DNA from: Muricea muricata
Lineage: Eukaryota; Cnidaria; Anthozoa; Malacalcyonacea; Plexauridae
Direction of reading: 5' to 3'
NCBI GenBank assembly: GCA_963855995.1
Contig: OY979731.1
Location: 4,521,442-4,585,441 of the forward strand
DNA: 64,000 nucleotides
The position numbers and the translations under genes were made by a program. Numbering within the stretch: position 1 is the first letter of the stretch; each line of letters starts with the position of its first letter. Shown in pieces: positions 9,985 to 21,051 of this stretch. Below the pieces are notes generated by a model. It was not told where the DNA came from and ran no database searches. It saw nothing but the letters and a program-made list of their open reading frames with translations.

Positions 9985-12900
9985 GATGCACGACTTCCCC
10001 CAAGCTTCTGCTATGTTGTCGCTGAAACGTTTACCGTAAAAGTAAAGTCGTAACGGAATGTATCTTTCGGCTACCAGCTTCATTAAAGTTGGCAAGTGAT
10101 CACCAGTAAACATGCTGTCGTTTAATCCATCGTGATGATCTGTGAAAACTTTGTGGGTGCTTTGAACTGTAAAGCGAGTGAAAACTGCACTTTCTGCAGA
10201 AAAACCGCAGTTTTTCTTTCAGCGTATTTTTCGGTACTTATCCCAGGGTCTTTACGTGTTCAAAACTTTTTCCTTGAATAGTTTCTCGAATAATCGATTA
10301 TATTTTAGGCTCATTGCGATGGAACGCGTAAGTCATCATTGCTGACGAATAGTGCAAAAGCTGATGCTGCAACCATGTGGTTGTAGTTCTTGAATGTGGT
10401 CCGCAGTGGGTCCAGTGAATTGAAAGCTAAGGCAGCTTTTTCAGGAGGGACATTATATTTTGTCATGGGATTTTCCGACTAAGTGACCACTAATATGAAA
10501 CATAATGTTGGAAACAAACTCTGAGGTTGACGAGCTGTTTATTTGTTGACAAATGGGTTGTTCTTCAGGTGTGAGAAGGGATTCGCTTGATGCATTCTCT
10601 CGCAAAGTAGTGTTTTGTGCTTCTTAGTGTGAAAATATGGTAGAATTGTTGTTGATGTTTCGTCCACAACTTGGTAGTTGGCATTTTTTGAAGAAGTAAC
10701 AGCATCACGAACCAGCATTTTCGCAATGCGTACTTAATAAGTTGTATGCAATTGGGTTATTGTTCTACCCATTCATAGCTCTTATACAAAACAAAAGCAG
10801 CTCTACGTGATATATACTTAAATGGCAGCCTTGAGGAAAACATTTCATTTGCTATTTCAATGGTCAACATTATCGTAACGATAAATCTAAGAGCAAATGT
10901 TTTGCGTTTGTGAGTTACTAAGAGTTTTGAGGTTTCACTGTCTTCCTTTACATATAGCTTGAATAGGTAATGTGCAGATTCTGTTAGGATTTGTTCCAAT
11001 GTTTCCCTTGTTTCCTATGACTGTTGGAATCCCTTTCCTAATGGCTTTCTGGAACTCAAGAGCTCGAACAGTTTATCGATTGTCTGTATGAATTTCACAG
11101 TGGGTTGGGAACATTTAAATTCCTCAACCTTCATTAATGAATGAAGGAAGTTTCTTGCATCTGCAGCAGACGAACTTAGTGTTTGTGCTCCTAAGGCAAC
11201 ATTCATTTTATTTTTTTTTCAAATTGTATGTGCTTTGTGGTAAATATATTTCCCATTTTAAATCCTTCAGCTTCTTGTATTCTGTGAAGTGAGGAGAAGA
11301 AGGTCCGACTGAACAAAGATGGATTTTAAGTCTGCTAAAGCGTTTCTTGCTAGTTTTAGCACATGGCAAGGATCTAGTATTGCATAAACAAAATCTTCTT
11401 GATTAGGAGGTTTGAACTTTGTAAATGTACGTTGAATTGTACCTGTAGCGTGTCTGAATATCCATACTTTTAGGGAATCAAATTGACCAAGTATGAATTC
11501 AGGATCTTTTTCTGACAATAGAAGTCTTTGTTGTAACTCATTTATTACAGCTCACATTGTTTGTTGCTTTGCATTTTTTCTCCTTAATTGTTGTTAAATG
11601 CAATTATTTAATTTTTTTTTAAATTAATTTTCCAGGTCTGGCCTCCCGGTGTCGCGCGAAATTTATGACCTGCGAAATTCATGACTATGACGGATCTGCA
11701 CATGCGCACACAATGCGCATGATTGACATCGGTTCAGAAATTTCGCAACTCCACAACAACAGCACGTGTGTTTCTTGTTTTGGTGGAAATCTTTGCTCGT
11801 TTTTGAAGTCATGTGATTTTAATTTTGAATTATCAATTAATTGATGGGATTATTATGTGTATATAGCTTGTATAGTGAGGTCTGTATAGCGTGTATGGTG
11901 TGTATAGCTTGTACAGCTTAGTTTATACGCAAAATTCTCTTAATTCGAAGGCAAATTAACTGGTGTAAATTTTGGGTTATGTATCAATGTCACGCATCTA
12001 GACTGAGTGTAACAATATGTCCTATTAAAATGCCCCTTTTCAAAATGCGCTGTTTCATGCCTGAAAGCTACAATGTTTTGAAAATATGTTTAAAAGTCAT
12101 AGTTGCGATAACCCAGTTCAATTATGTTTACACTTCGACAAACGCTCAAGTTTATTAATCGACTATTTCACGAAGTTTCTGATGCAATGTTGAGTTATAT
12201 TTTTATCAACTTTAGTCTATTAACGGCAGCAGCCTTGTAAATTCTTCATATCTCGATTAATACAGGTTTTCAGGTTATATTTCTATCCGACATACACATT
12301 TCTAGATCTTGACATTTGTATGTTCCGCTTAAGTCATGAATTTCGCAAGCGTCATGAATTTCGCGCCCACGTGCGCGAAATTAATGACCCGTCACGCATG
12401 GTCACGTATTTCGCAAGGATCATAAATTTCGCTTGACACCGGAACTTGGCTGAAGTGTTTCAATAACAATAACTTTGGTCATGGGAAATTTTTCTTCTAC
12501 CGACATAGCGGTAAAATATTTCAGATCTCATGGACTCTCCATCTTCTTTCGTATATTCTGTTGAATGCCGTATTCACCACTTTTTCGTAAATACGCTTCG
12601 CATAGCATTGTTTTTTATTCAGCAGGCTGCATTATCTGATTTTTGTATAATGCAGTCAGATTTATAAAAATGCTTGCTGCAAATGCTACTAGATGAGGTC
12701 GCTTTCCATTGAGAACATTTATTTTGTTGCCGAATGTTCTTTTTCCAAGCTTCAAGAAGTGGTTGATTCTTCAGCGGAAACCTGAATGAGAGGATCACCA
12801 GATTTCAGAAGCATGAAGTGCTCTATGATATGAAGAGCATCTGAATACTTTATTAAGGTTTGATCTTGCACGTCTGTAACCTTATGAGAAAAGCGTAACT

Positions 12901-13500
12901 TATCTCGGAGTATTTATATATTTAAGCTTGGATTACGTTTTTTTGTAGGATAATCTCGTGCTGGCTGGTCAATAAAAATGCGGAAATGGCAGGACGCAGC
13001 TGGCAAATTGTCTAAGAAAGGAGAACATGTTGCACTGACGTCACTACTATCTATTCGCTATGCTGTGACTGACACACTTTGCCATCAATACAGCACAAAA
13101 TGTAAATAATGCAGGCTAAGATAAGCCTTGGGTAAACAAGCGTAACTGTGTCCGCTGGGTTAAAACAAAGAAAACGTTCAACAGACAATTATCAATTATT
13201 GGGCGATGTTGAGCAAAGTATCGTAATTTGTCGGTGGCGAGAAGCTCAATCATGTGCAGATGCCGAGAGCTACCAAGTTCAATAATTGTTTTATCATTCT
13301 CTTGCTGTTTTGCATAGTTTCTTATAAGACTGTATAACTAGGGACAACAAGTTTTTCACACAAACCTTTTGAATGTTCAGTAAAGCGAGCAGCAATTGTT
13401 TACAAAATTTTAAAAGCAATACGCATGCTCAGATTGTTATTTGTAGCTTACCAATGTTTTTAACAATTCGCGCGCTCATTTGTACGCACTCATAGCCATC
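9985..13500 (-). pseudogene. P-element-like (THAP9-type) transposase relic, copy A
   Basis: Conserved blocks of P-superfamily transposases appear in order on the minus strand. An N-proximal VIVIETLQPS block lies at about 12,450-12,520. A middle block has DPCHVLKLARNAL (11,267-11,518). A block contains NVALGAQTLSSS and, further on, GKGF (11,015-11,206). A decayed C-terminal block lies at about 9,990-10,270, and its homologue in copy B still reads LMKLIAERYIPLRL. Stops and frameshifts separate them, and a 797-bp MITE sits inside. The same relic at 35,593-38,200 shows that it was inserted before the segmental duplication. No THAP zinc finger could be read. Confidence 0.75.
11646..12442. mobile_element. 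797-bp MITE with repeated GCGAAATTCATGAC motif
   Basis: The ends CCGGTGTC and GACACCGG are inverted, each followed by GAAATTTATGA-type sequence. Several internal copies of GCGAAATT(C/A)ATGAC lie close to both ends in both orientations. Copy B has the uninterrupted sequence (about 37,315-37,335), so the insertion is post-duplication. There is no coding capacity. Confidence 0.75.
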
Positions 13501-13532
13501 ATTAAAATAATTTTTGTGGAAACACACTCTAA

Positions 13533-13905
13533 AAACAGGTGTGTTTGATAACACACCAAGGTGTGTTTTAGTACACACCAAGGTGTGCACAATAGCACAC
13601 AAAGGTGTGTAATTTTAACACACCTTTTTACTTATAATCAGAAACACACCATGGTGTGTTGGAAAACACAACAAGGTGTGCTGGAAAACACACCAATATG
13701 TGTAAGAAAACACACCCTATGATGTGTACAAAAACACACCCTATTTTTACACACCTTTTATTACACACCTTTGAAAAATACAAGCTGTGTTAGGAAACAC
13801 ACCTTTTTGATGAAAACACACCATGGTGTGTTTTGGAACACACCATGCACAAGTTTGAGAAACACAGCTAGGTGTGTTAGAAAGGACACCTTGTTTTTGG
13901 TATGT
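13533..13905. repeat. Array of ACACACC / GGTGTGT dyads
   Basis: About a dozen dyads of the form ACACACC-nn-GGTGTGT are separated by 10-30 bp of A/T-rich linker. The array interrupts a palindromic MITE whose other half resumes at about 14,740. In copy B that MITE is whole (41,972-42,168), so this array and the following hairpin element were added to copy A. Confidence 0.85.
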
Positions 13906-14075
13906 TACGAAGCAAAAGTATGAAGAATTTCATATGGTAAATATAAATGATATATAATTTGTCATCATCATATTAAAATGGTGTTAACTTCAGTTTATCC
14001 GTCCTAACATGGCGACTCAGAATATCGAGCTTAGTCTTAGGTATTCAAATCTTGATGTGTTAAAAATATTAGCCA

Positions 14076-14547
14076 AAATATGTAGCCAGAGACGTGCCAG
14101 GCGGAAAACGTATTCTTATTATAAAGATCAATGCCCAACATAATGCTTTGAGTAAAGCCATAAAAACAAGATTTAAAATAGAAATTATTTATTGTGACGT
14201 TTCGTCTTAACTTAAGACATCTTCAGACAAGTGGATAATATTACATACAAAGTTTAAATATATATCTATGCTAATAGTGTTGTTATATTTACAAGGTGTA
14301 AAATTACAAGGGTTAATTAAGGATATAGACGTGTGAAGGTGGATAGGACATTACATTGTAAAAATAACAACACTATTAGCATAGATATATATTTAAACTT
14401 TGTATGTAATATTATCCGGATGTCTGAAGATGTCTTAAGTTAAGACGAAACGTCACAATAAATAATTTCTATTTTAAATCTTGTTTTTATGGCTTTACTC
14501 AAAGCATTATGTAGGGCATTGATCTTTATAATAAGCCAAAATATGAT
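14076..14547. mobile_element. Long-hairpin element with 12-bp flanking duplication and hammerhead-like cores
   Basis: Two arms of about 175-185 bp (14,116-14,290 and 14,352-14,536) are nearly perfect reverse complements. The flanks share AGCCAAAATATG (about 14,064-14,075 and 14,536-14,547), a probable target duplication. Each arm carries CTGAAGA, an inverted pair GTCTTAA / TTAAGAC, then GAAA (14,424-14,450 on plus, 14,200-14,226 on minus), resembling a hammerhead ribozyme core. No coding sequence is present. Confidence 0.75.
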
Positions 14548-14739
14548 TAAAACTCTCACAACACATCAGATCTATGCCGCCCGGTTGTCCAGTAGCAGTT
14601 AGATAAGAATGTTATGTATTTATTTTTTTCTTACCCGATAAAAATGTAAACTATTTCATTTTTCGTTCCGCGGGCAAGTAGGTTTTTATCCAGTTGTTTT
14701 TAGAGATCAGTGGTAGTAATCAGTGGTAGTGGTAGTAAT

Positions 14740-14890
14740 GGTCGATCCGTAAGCTCGGATCTTCATCAGTGCTAATAATATTAATACGTTGCATTATTAT
14801 TAGCACTGATGAAGACCCGAGCTTATGGATTGAAAGCTTTACGATACTAAATTTACGTAGTGTTTCCACAAAATTGCATTTAATCTAATA
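14740..14890. mobile_element. Palindromic MITE (right part), copy A
   Basis: ATCCGTAAGCTCGGATC and its complement flank a TAATAATA / TATTATTA hairpin, and the segment ends in ACGTAGTGTTTCCACA. It is homologous to the intact element at 41,972-42,168. The right arm contains CTGATGA (14,806-14,812) and GAAA (14,832-14,835) around a stem. Confidence 0.75.
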
Positions 14891-15930
14891 TTTACCATGC
14901 AAACATACAAAGAACTTATAACCCCATTGCTGCGATTTGGATTACGTCATTAGAATCTATTTTTACTCTTATGTGAGAGTTCCCCACAGCAAAGAGGAAC
15001 AAGGAAGTAAATAAACCAGTTGTTTTAATGATCGCCTTCTGAATACTTAGTAGACATTATAGCTATTACCTGGCGGACATTAACACGCCGGTGAATATAT
15101 TTTTCAAGTGGATATCAAGCGTTTTTCAGGTATGTTGCTTGTCATACAGATTTTAATACCTCTATAGACTCCAACTGATGTGTTCATTGTTTAAAATTTG
15201 CATATCAGTTGAAAATGTTGTTATTCTGTTATGAAATTGGAACATCCTGAGATGACAGTATCAGGAAGTAAATATTTCACAATCCCTGGTCACGCAGACG
15301 AAAAATATAACGATAAATACCTACATCAATGTGATTTTTTATGACGCTTTAGCGAGAGATTTGCTCACAATTTGGAGATAAATTCATAATAATGTTGTTC
15401 TGTTGTGTGCAGAGCATGCTGCGATGTGAGCATCATTCAGTTACTAAATAGTAATTTTTTTTGTAAATATGCCGAAATATACCGATTTGAATAATGCGCT
15501 TCGAATGAAGTATCGCCACAACAAGACACTGATCTTTGAATTTTACACTTTTAAAGAAAAAAAATGTATATAACACAATTGGATAGCACAATGTTAGTCA
15601 TGCATCATAAACCTTGCTACTTTATATAATTAAGCCCGCAAATTAAACCGTCTGCTTTGGTCACGAATACAAAATATAGAACGAGAACAACATTACTGCG
15701 CAAACAGCTGTGTTAAAGATCATATTGGCCTTCAGTAAGTTTGTTTACAGTTTACGTGATACCGTTTTACATATAACCATGCAATATCAATCGTAATTGC
15801 AGACGTTTGTTCACGTATATATATATCAGTACTGTCACTGCTGTCCATGCGCGAGGTTTTGATTGATAACAGTATAACCTGTTAAAAGATGATTAAATTA
15901 TTATTATTCTTATTAATTAAGTGAGGGTTT
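14891..15930. other. Non-coding part of copy A
   Basis: Aligns with 42,169-43,560 of copy B, minus two MITEs found only in B. No gene recognised. Confidence 0.55.
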
Positions 15931-16400
15931 CTATTCTGTTTCGGTGAGAAACATTTTGAAAAAATAATAATCATAATAAGCAACAGCCGACAACGGCGAC
16001 AGCCGCAGAATTATAACAGTCTTTCTATAATAAACGTGTTCATCTTGGCACGAAGTAACCCACTGAAAGCCATTTATATAAGACAGTCTTTCAAGACGTT
16101 CAAACAGGCCCCTACTTAGTTTTAAACCTATTGCTGTCAAAGCATTTGGAATAAATATTTCACACGTATGAACAAGCTTTTGATTATTGTCAGCAAAACT
16201 GACTGCCACAAGTTTCCGCATATGCATCCATGGCAAGAAAAGCAACGACCAAATATGACCTTTTAGGGAATAATCTGACACGTATATAAACTACATCTGT
16301 TATTCCCTAAATACAATTAACCGATATTTAAATAATTTTATCAAACAATTCTTGACTTCCAGAACATTCAAATAAAAACAAGTGAAACTTTGCTTCTAAA

Positions 16401-16922
16401 TTAAATCGAACTTTTCATTGCGATTGTCAGAGTGGTACAATCCCCAAGAACTAATTTAGTGTCCATGGAAAGCATAACTCCTTGCATGTGATAAGTTATC
16501 GAAGAATTTAGGAAGTTTGGAATTAACTCGAAACTGCACAGAAACTCGTCCTTCGCGCTTGACGTATTCCCACACAATTTATTTATATATACAAATTTGA
16601 AATTTGATGGATATGTGAAAACGCAATTAAAAATAGCATCTATACTATAACGATACCAACATAATTTAAAGCTTCGAGCAAGGGTCCTTCGTCCAGAAGT
16701 TAAACCGCCACTGTCAGTTCCGGACGAAGGAAATTTTGCTCGAAATTTCGAATTTTTCATGATTGTTTGTATCGTTTCTGGCAGTGAAAGATCCTGTTTT
16801 TGTGTGCTTTTTAAAGCAATTCCGTTCATTCGAGTTATAGAACAAGTACTTTCTGGGTCAACCTTGTAAAAAAATTCCTCTGATGTTGCATTCAAGCATC
16901 GGCGCCCATCCAAAATTTCCAC
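16401..16922 (-). CDS. Unidentified 173-aa open frame
   Basis: This is the longest open frame of its neighbourhood. It starts from a GTG-type position, with an in-frame TGA shortly upstream and no ATG. The translation is Cys- and Ser-rich with varied composition, which is unusual for chance in AT-rich DNA. I recognise no motif. It could be an exon of an unknown minus-strand gene, but no convincing acceptor or partner exon was found. It lies just beyond the end of the duplicated segment. Confidence 0.25.
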   Translation of the reverse strand: MEILDGRRCLNATSEEFFYKVDPESTCSITRMNGIALKSTQKQDLSLPETIQTIMKNSKFRAKFPSSGTDSGGLTSGRRTLARSFKLCWYRYSIDAIFNCVFTYPSNFKFVYINKLCGNTSSAKDEFLCSFELIPNFLNSSITYHMQGVMLSMDTKLVLGDCTTLTIAMKSSI

Positions 16923-17455
16923 AAGAAAACGTCGTCATAAATACGCCGCATTTCACCTTATAGATGCCTTGTAGACCAATGAACTTATCTGAAATTGAGT
17001 GCGGGCAAATTTACCCGAACATTAGGCACTGCGCTATAGCAATCCACATTTTGCATTAGAACGTTTAATTTATATAGCCATCAAGTTATTGTGGCTGCAC
17101 ATTAATAAGTTTTAAGCACTTTTTTTCTCATAGTCTAGAAGAATAAAATTAGCAGAAACAGCATGAGGTGGAGCATTCTCTTTACACAGTTTGCTCAACT
17201 TGGGTGTTTTTTGTGGTGTGGAGTGGTCGTAAGTTCTGAAGATCTGGGCAAAGGTAATGTATAATAACCAATTTTTGAATCACAAATATCTGTAGTAGTG
17301 TTTCGATTCGTAGTACTAATCACGCCAAACAGACATTTTACCCAATAGTATGACTTACAATTTTGGGGGCCTGGGGCAAAAAATTCAATAAGCTGCACGG
17401 CCTGCCTGGCTGCGGGAACCACTGACTATTTTAAAAAATGTTAAATAACGGTAAT

Positions 17456-17680
17456 TCTTAATGTAAACATTTTAATATTCTAGCTTTCGACTAAGCTTCA
17501 GTTATCATTATTCCTACAAATTTTTTGAAACTTATTTCAAATTAAATTGATCATTGCTGGTTTAATTAAATTTTGCATATCTGAAATGTAATAACATTTG
17601 TCTACAAATGATACAGTTCATACGGATCATGATAAATAAAGAGCTATTCCATAGACATGACAGCAAATTTTTCTGACCTA
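17456..17680 (+). pseudogene. Relic of a first duplicated 5' block of the receptor gene
   Basis: 17,456-17,656 resembles 24,215-24,400 (upstream flank of the duplicated first exon). The first codons at 17,657-17,677 resemble the signal-peptide exon. The sequence then jumps to intron-like sequence that also lies at about 24,150. A deletion has fused the start of exon 1 to the next block's upstream region, so no functional exon remains. Confidence 0.6.
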
Positions 17681-18479
17681 AGCTGTTATGGTATAAATTT
17701 AATAGCTTTTGGCTCCCCCCTGGTAATTCCTAAAATAAACATTTTAATATTCTACCCTTCGACTAAGTTTCACTTAAAGGACATTGGCAATAAATTTTTT
17801 TATTCTTTATATCTATTACACATACGTACGGAATACTTAATTACGTATTTTCACTTGTCCATCACGTTTATTTGCTTAGAAATATTGTAAAACTTTCTAC
17901 CTTCGTCCGCCATCTTGAAAAAAAAACCGGTATGCTAATTTATGTGGAAATAAATTTGTGACGTCAGGTGTAGGGGAAACAGATATTATCAATATAAAAT
18001 AATACGCGTGCAATCGCATTATAAGACGATTTGGACTAAAAAAAGAATAGATTAATTTCAATTTTTTTCTATAACTATGTAACAATTTAGCAGCACTACT
18101 CTAGTAAATGTTTCGACTGTGTTTTTAAAATAAAGGCGTTTATTTTGGCAGCAATGTTCGAAGCCCTTTGTTTACCCACTGGTGATATCTAGACTTTATT
18201 AACCGAATTAACGGCACCACCTGCCGGCACTGAGTGTTTATTTATATTCCTAATGTAAAGTTATAAAAACCATGTAAAGTAAAAAAGGAAATTCCGAAAA
18301 AGACATCTTCAGAATGCAAGATATGCTTCAAAACAAGACGCAGGTTGAAGCTCAAATCATCATTCTGTCTGTATCAATAGAAACAATAGCGCATTAAACA
18401 CTATAAATTACTTGACAGGGTACAATATGTTTTTGTTATTTGCAGTGCGCGTTATGTTTATGTAATATTGCTTGTGAGG

Positions 18480-18825
18480 AAGCCATTTAGTAAACCGCAC
18501 CTAGCATTAGCGTTAGCTTTACAGACCTCCAAGGCTCCGAATGTGAGACTGAAACCTTGTCAATGGACATTCAAACTATTGAGGAGGAAGACGAAACACA
18601 AGTAGACACATTGCCCAGCAGTATCACACGCACGATTCATTGATCCGAATATATACCCAGACGACAGCTTTCAAACCAAAAACAAGATCGGTAAAAACAC
18701 AAACTCTCATTGACGCAACATCAAGTTTCTTTTGTGAAATTAAACAACCACTTCCCGCGTCGGAATGGACACCAGAAAATTTACTGATTTTACCGGCAAA
18801 TGAGCAATCCGGTAGTATTGCTTAA
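18480..18825 (+). pseudogene. Possible transposase N-terminal remnant of the TTAA element
   Basis: Two adjacent open stretches with a frame change near 18,640 are acidic (an EEEDETQVD stretch) and then basic, with KTRSVKTQT. That pattern sometimes follows the THAP finger in mobile-element proteins. No zinc ligands or catalytic residues are visible, so the assignment is speculative. Confidence 0.2.
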
Positions 18826-19046
18826 ACAAGTGGAATACAAAATGAAGTCGAAATTTACGAATCGAGCAGTGCTAGTGTATAATTGTTTACACTATGTACA
18901 GTTATTATTATATAGACAGAAATTTAGTGATTACTCCTATCCAATATTCTTGATGTGAAATTTATTTGAATTTACGATTAATAATTTGTTATTTTGTTTT
19001 GTTTTTTATATGACCCTCCCCCATGTTCAAAAGCAATAACTTTTTG

Positions 19047-21051
19047 CTAGTTGATTTTTTGATATTTAAAATGAGTATAAATGCCATCAGGCGACGCAAA
19101 CTGGTCTCGGATTTCCGTGTAGACACACGAAGGAAGTGCATAGCCTTATTTATTTTATTTTTATCTAGTCAATTCGCCCAAATTACATTATATAGATCAT
19201 AAAATTGATAATATTTACAACAGTATATAAGGCTAGGAACCTACTAGAAGCCATAAGGCTTTTATTTAAGGTCCCTATAGGTTAAATTAATAATAGGCTA
19301 AAATAAGTTGCCAGTTCGATTGTTCTTGGATAAAGTAAAGAGATACGTATATTAACATACAAATATGAAAACTGAAAAATAGAAGAAGCTATGTATAATT
19401 AGCTATTACAACAAATCAACATTTCTTTAAATGACAGGAATTCTAATTATTTATATCAGAATGAAGAAGATACAGTTTTATTGCCTTTTTGAATACAGGA
19501 AAAGATCGAATTTGTTTGTATTGTAAAGGAAGCTTATTCCATAAATTAATCCCTTTGTTAGAGAATGTACGGTTTTTATAATTTGTTCTATTAAATTTTT
19601 TGTGGAGCAATGATGCGTTTCTTGTGTCATAATTATGGAAATCTTTGTTGGACATAAAATAATCAGTAAAAAATTCTGGAAGATTTTGCAGATGAAAATA
19701 TCGGAACATAAATGAACTTGTTAAGTATTCATTTAGTTTATACATGTTTAGTATTTTTAATTCAAAAAAAATTGGATCAGTATGTTCAGAATATGATTTA
19801 AATGTTATTAATCTTACAATCTTTTTTTGAATATTTACTAGTTTTCGAATGTGAGATTTGTAAGCATTACCCCATATTAGGTTACCGTAAGTAAGATATG
19901 GATAGACTAATGCATAATAGATCAATTTTAGGGAATTTAAATTGGTAAAATGACGAATCCTGGAAATAATAACCGCACATTTGATAATTTTCTTTGCGAT
20001 AAGATCTATATGTTCGCGCCATGTTAAAAATTCGTCAATAACAATTCCTAAAAAGTTAATGTTTTGCACTTGTTTTATATTTTCTTCATTAATTGATATC
20101 TTTAAATCATGTTTGGATTTTTTATTTCTTGATCTAAAAATAATCAGTTTGGTTTTCGTAGTATTTAAAGACAATTTGTTAGCATTTAACCAGTATGCAA
20201 TTTTATTCATTTCTGTTTGAAGAATTTCATTTAATGTTTCAAGGCAAGTATCGCTATATAGTATGTTTGTGTCATCAGCGAATAATATGATTGAAACCAA
20301 TTTACTGCAATATTGGATATCATTTATATATAAAAGAAACAGTAAAGGTCCTAATACTGATCCCTGTGGGACACCACTTGTGATAGTCATTTCTTCTGAT
20401 TTAACACCGTTATATTTTACCAACTGTTTTCTATTACACAGATAATTTTCGAACTATTTTTTGGCTACGCCTCGTATACCGTAATGATCTAATTTCCTTA
20501 TCAGAATCCTGTGATTAATTGTGTCAAAGGCCTTTGACAAGTCAAGGAAAATGCCAACAGAGAATTTTCCTTGATCAATTGCTTCTGTTCTTTCTTACCA
20601 AAATTTGAAATACTCAAAGCGAACATCGTTGGTATGTCACTAGTCCATTAAGTTTATGTATTTTCTCCAAATCTTCGTCATCCATGGGCCAATTATCTTC
20701 AAGATACCGGTAAACGTCTATTTCTAAAACGCCTTCGGACAACATGTTCGCTTTAAATTCTTCATGTGCTGTCAAGCACTTCCCCCCTTGTGATTCAGCT
20801 TCCTTCAACAATGTATCATACTCATCATACTCCAACGCTTTATCGTGACAACAAAACGATTGAATGGCTTTTGACTTTAACGTACAATGCCCGCACCCAA
20901 TGCCCACAGCAACACTAGGCGCAATGGATTGTTGGCCTCAAACATATATGGTCGACTTCGTCGTCAGACGATTCACTATCTTCTTTCGAGTCGCTCTCGT
21001 CATCGCTGTCGCTTGCCTCCATTCTCGGTTCAGGTTGAAATTGATAGGGCA
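19047..21051 (-). pseudogene. P2X7 C-terminal-like (ballast-type) domain gene, split by a LINE
   Basis: Three pieces line up on the minus strand. An acidic lead (PYQFQPEPRMEASDSDDES) lies at about 20,925-21,050. A Cys-rich segment with GCGHC, CCHDKA and GKCLTAHEEF lies at 20,614-20,907. A tail, LPSCVYTEIRDQFASPDG, ends at a TAG (19,047-19,049). This order matches 'P2X purinoceptor 7-like' proteins that are common in invertebrate genomes and carry only the Zn-binding cytosolic domain, with no ion channel. The lead and the Cys-rich part are in different frames, and a CR1/Jockey-like LINE separates the last two pieces. It is not a P2X receptor. Confidence 0.6.
19145..20605 (-). mobile_element. 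5'-truncated CR1/Jockey-like non-LTR retrotransposon
   Basis: The reverse transcriptase C-terminal half is clear: [15 protein letters not shown] upstream, then SGVPQGSVLGPLLFLLYIND and the FADDT catalytic motif, with thumb-region sequence to TAA at 19,443. One in-frame TAG (about 20,457) lies before the 326-aa frame, where Trp is expected. The 3' UTR ends in an A/T-rich (AAATA)-type tail near 19,145. The endonuclease and fingers are missing, so it is dead on arrival. It landed inside the P2X7-like ORF. Confidence 0.85.

Larger units (their letters stand above)
1..16200. repeat. Segmental duplication, copy A (partner about 32,814-43,815)
   Basis: Copy A matches copy B in the same order and orientation: 1-1,208 with 32,814-33,960, 4,780-5,535 with 33,965-34,705, 9,900-13,500 with 35,560-38,270, and 14,850-16,190 with 41,972-43,815. 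Aligned stretches look about 90-95% identical by eye, although no alignment was computed. The gaps are insertions private to one copy. The constant offset at the start indicates an ancestral tandem duplication unit of about 32.8 kb that included the receptor gene. Copy A begins before the window. Confidence 0.85.

Noticed and set aside
19047..21051. A P2X purinergic receptor gene
   Set aside because: Only the cytosolic Cys-rich domain is present, with no channel segments, and it lies inside transposon ends.
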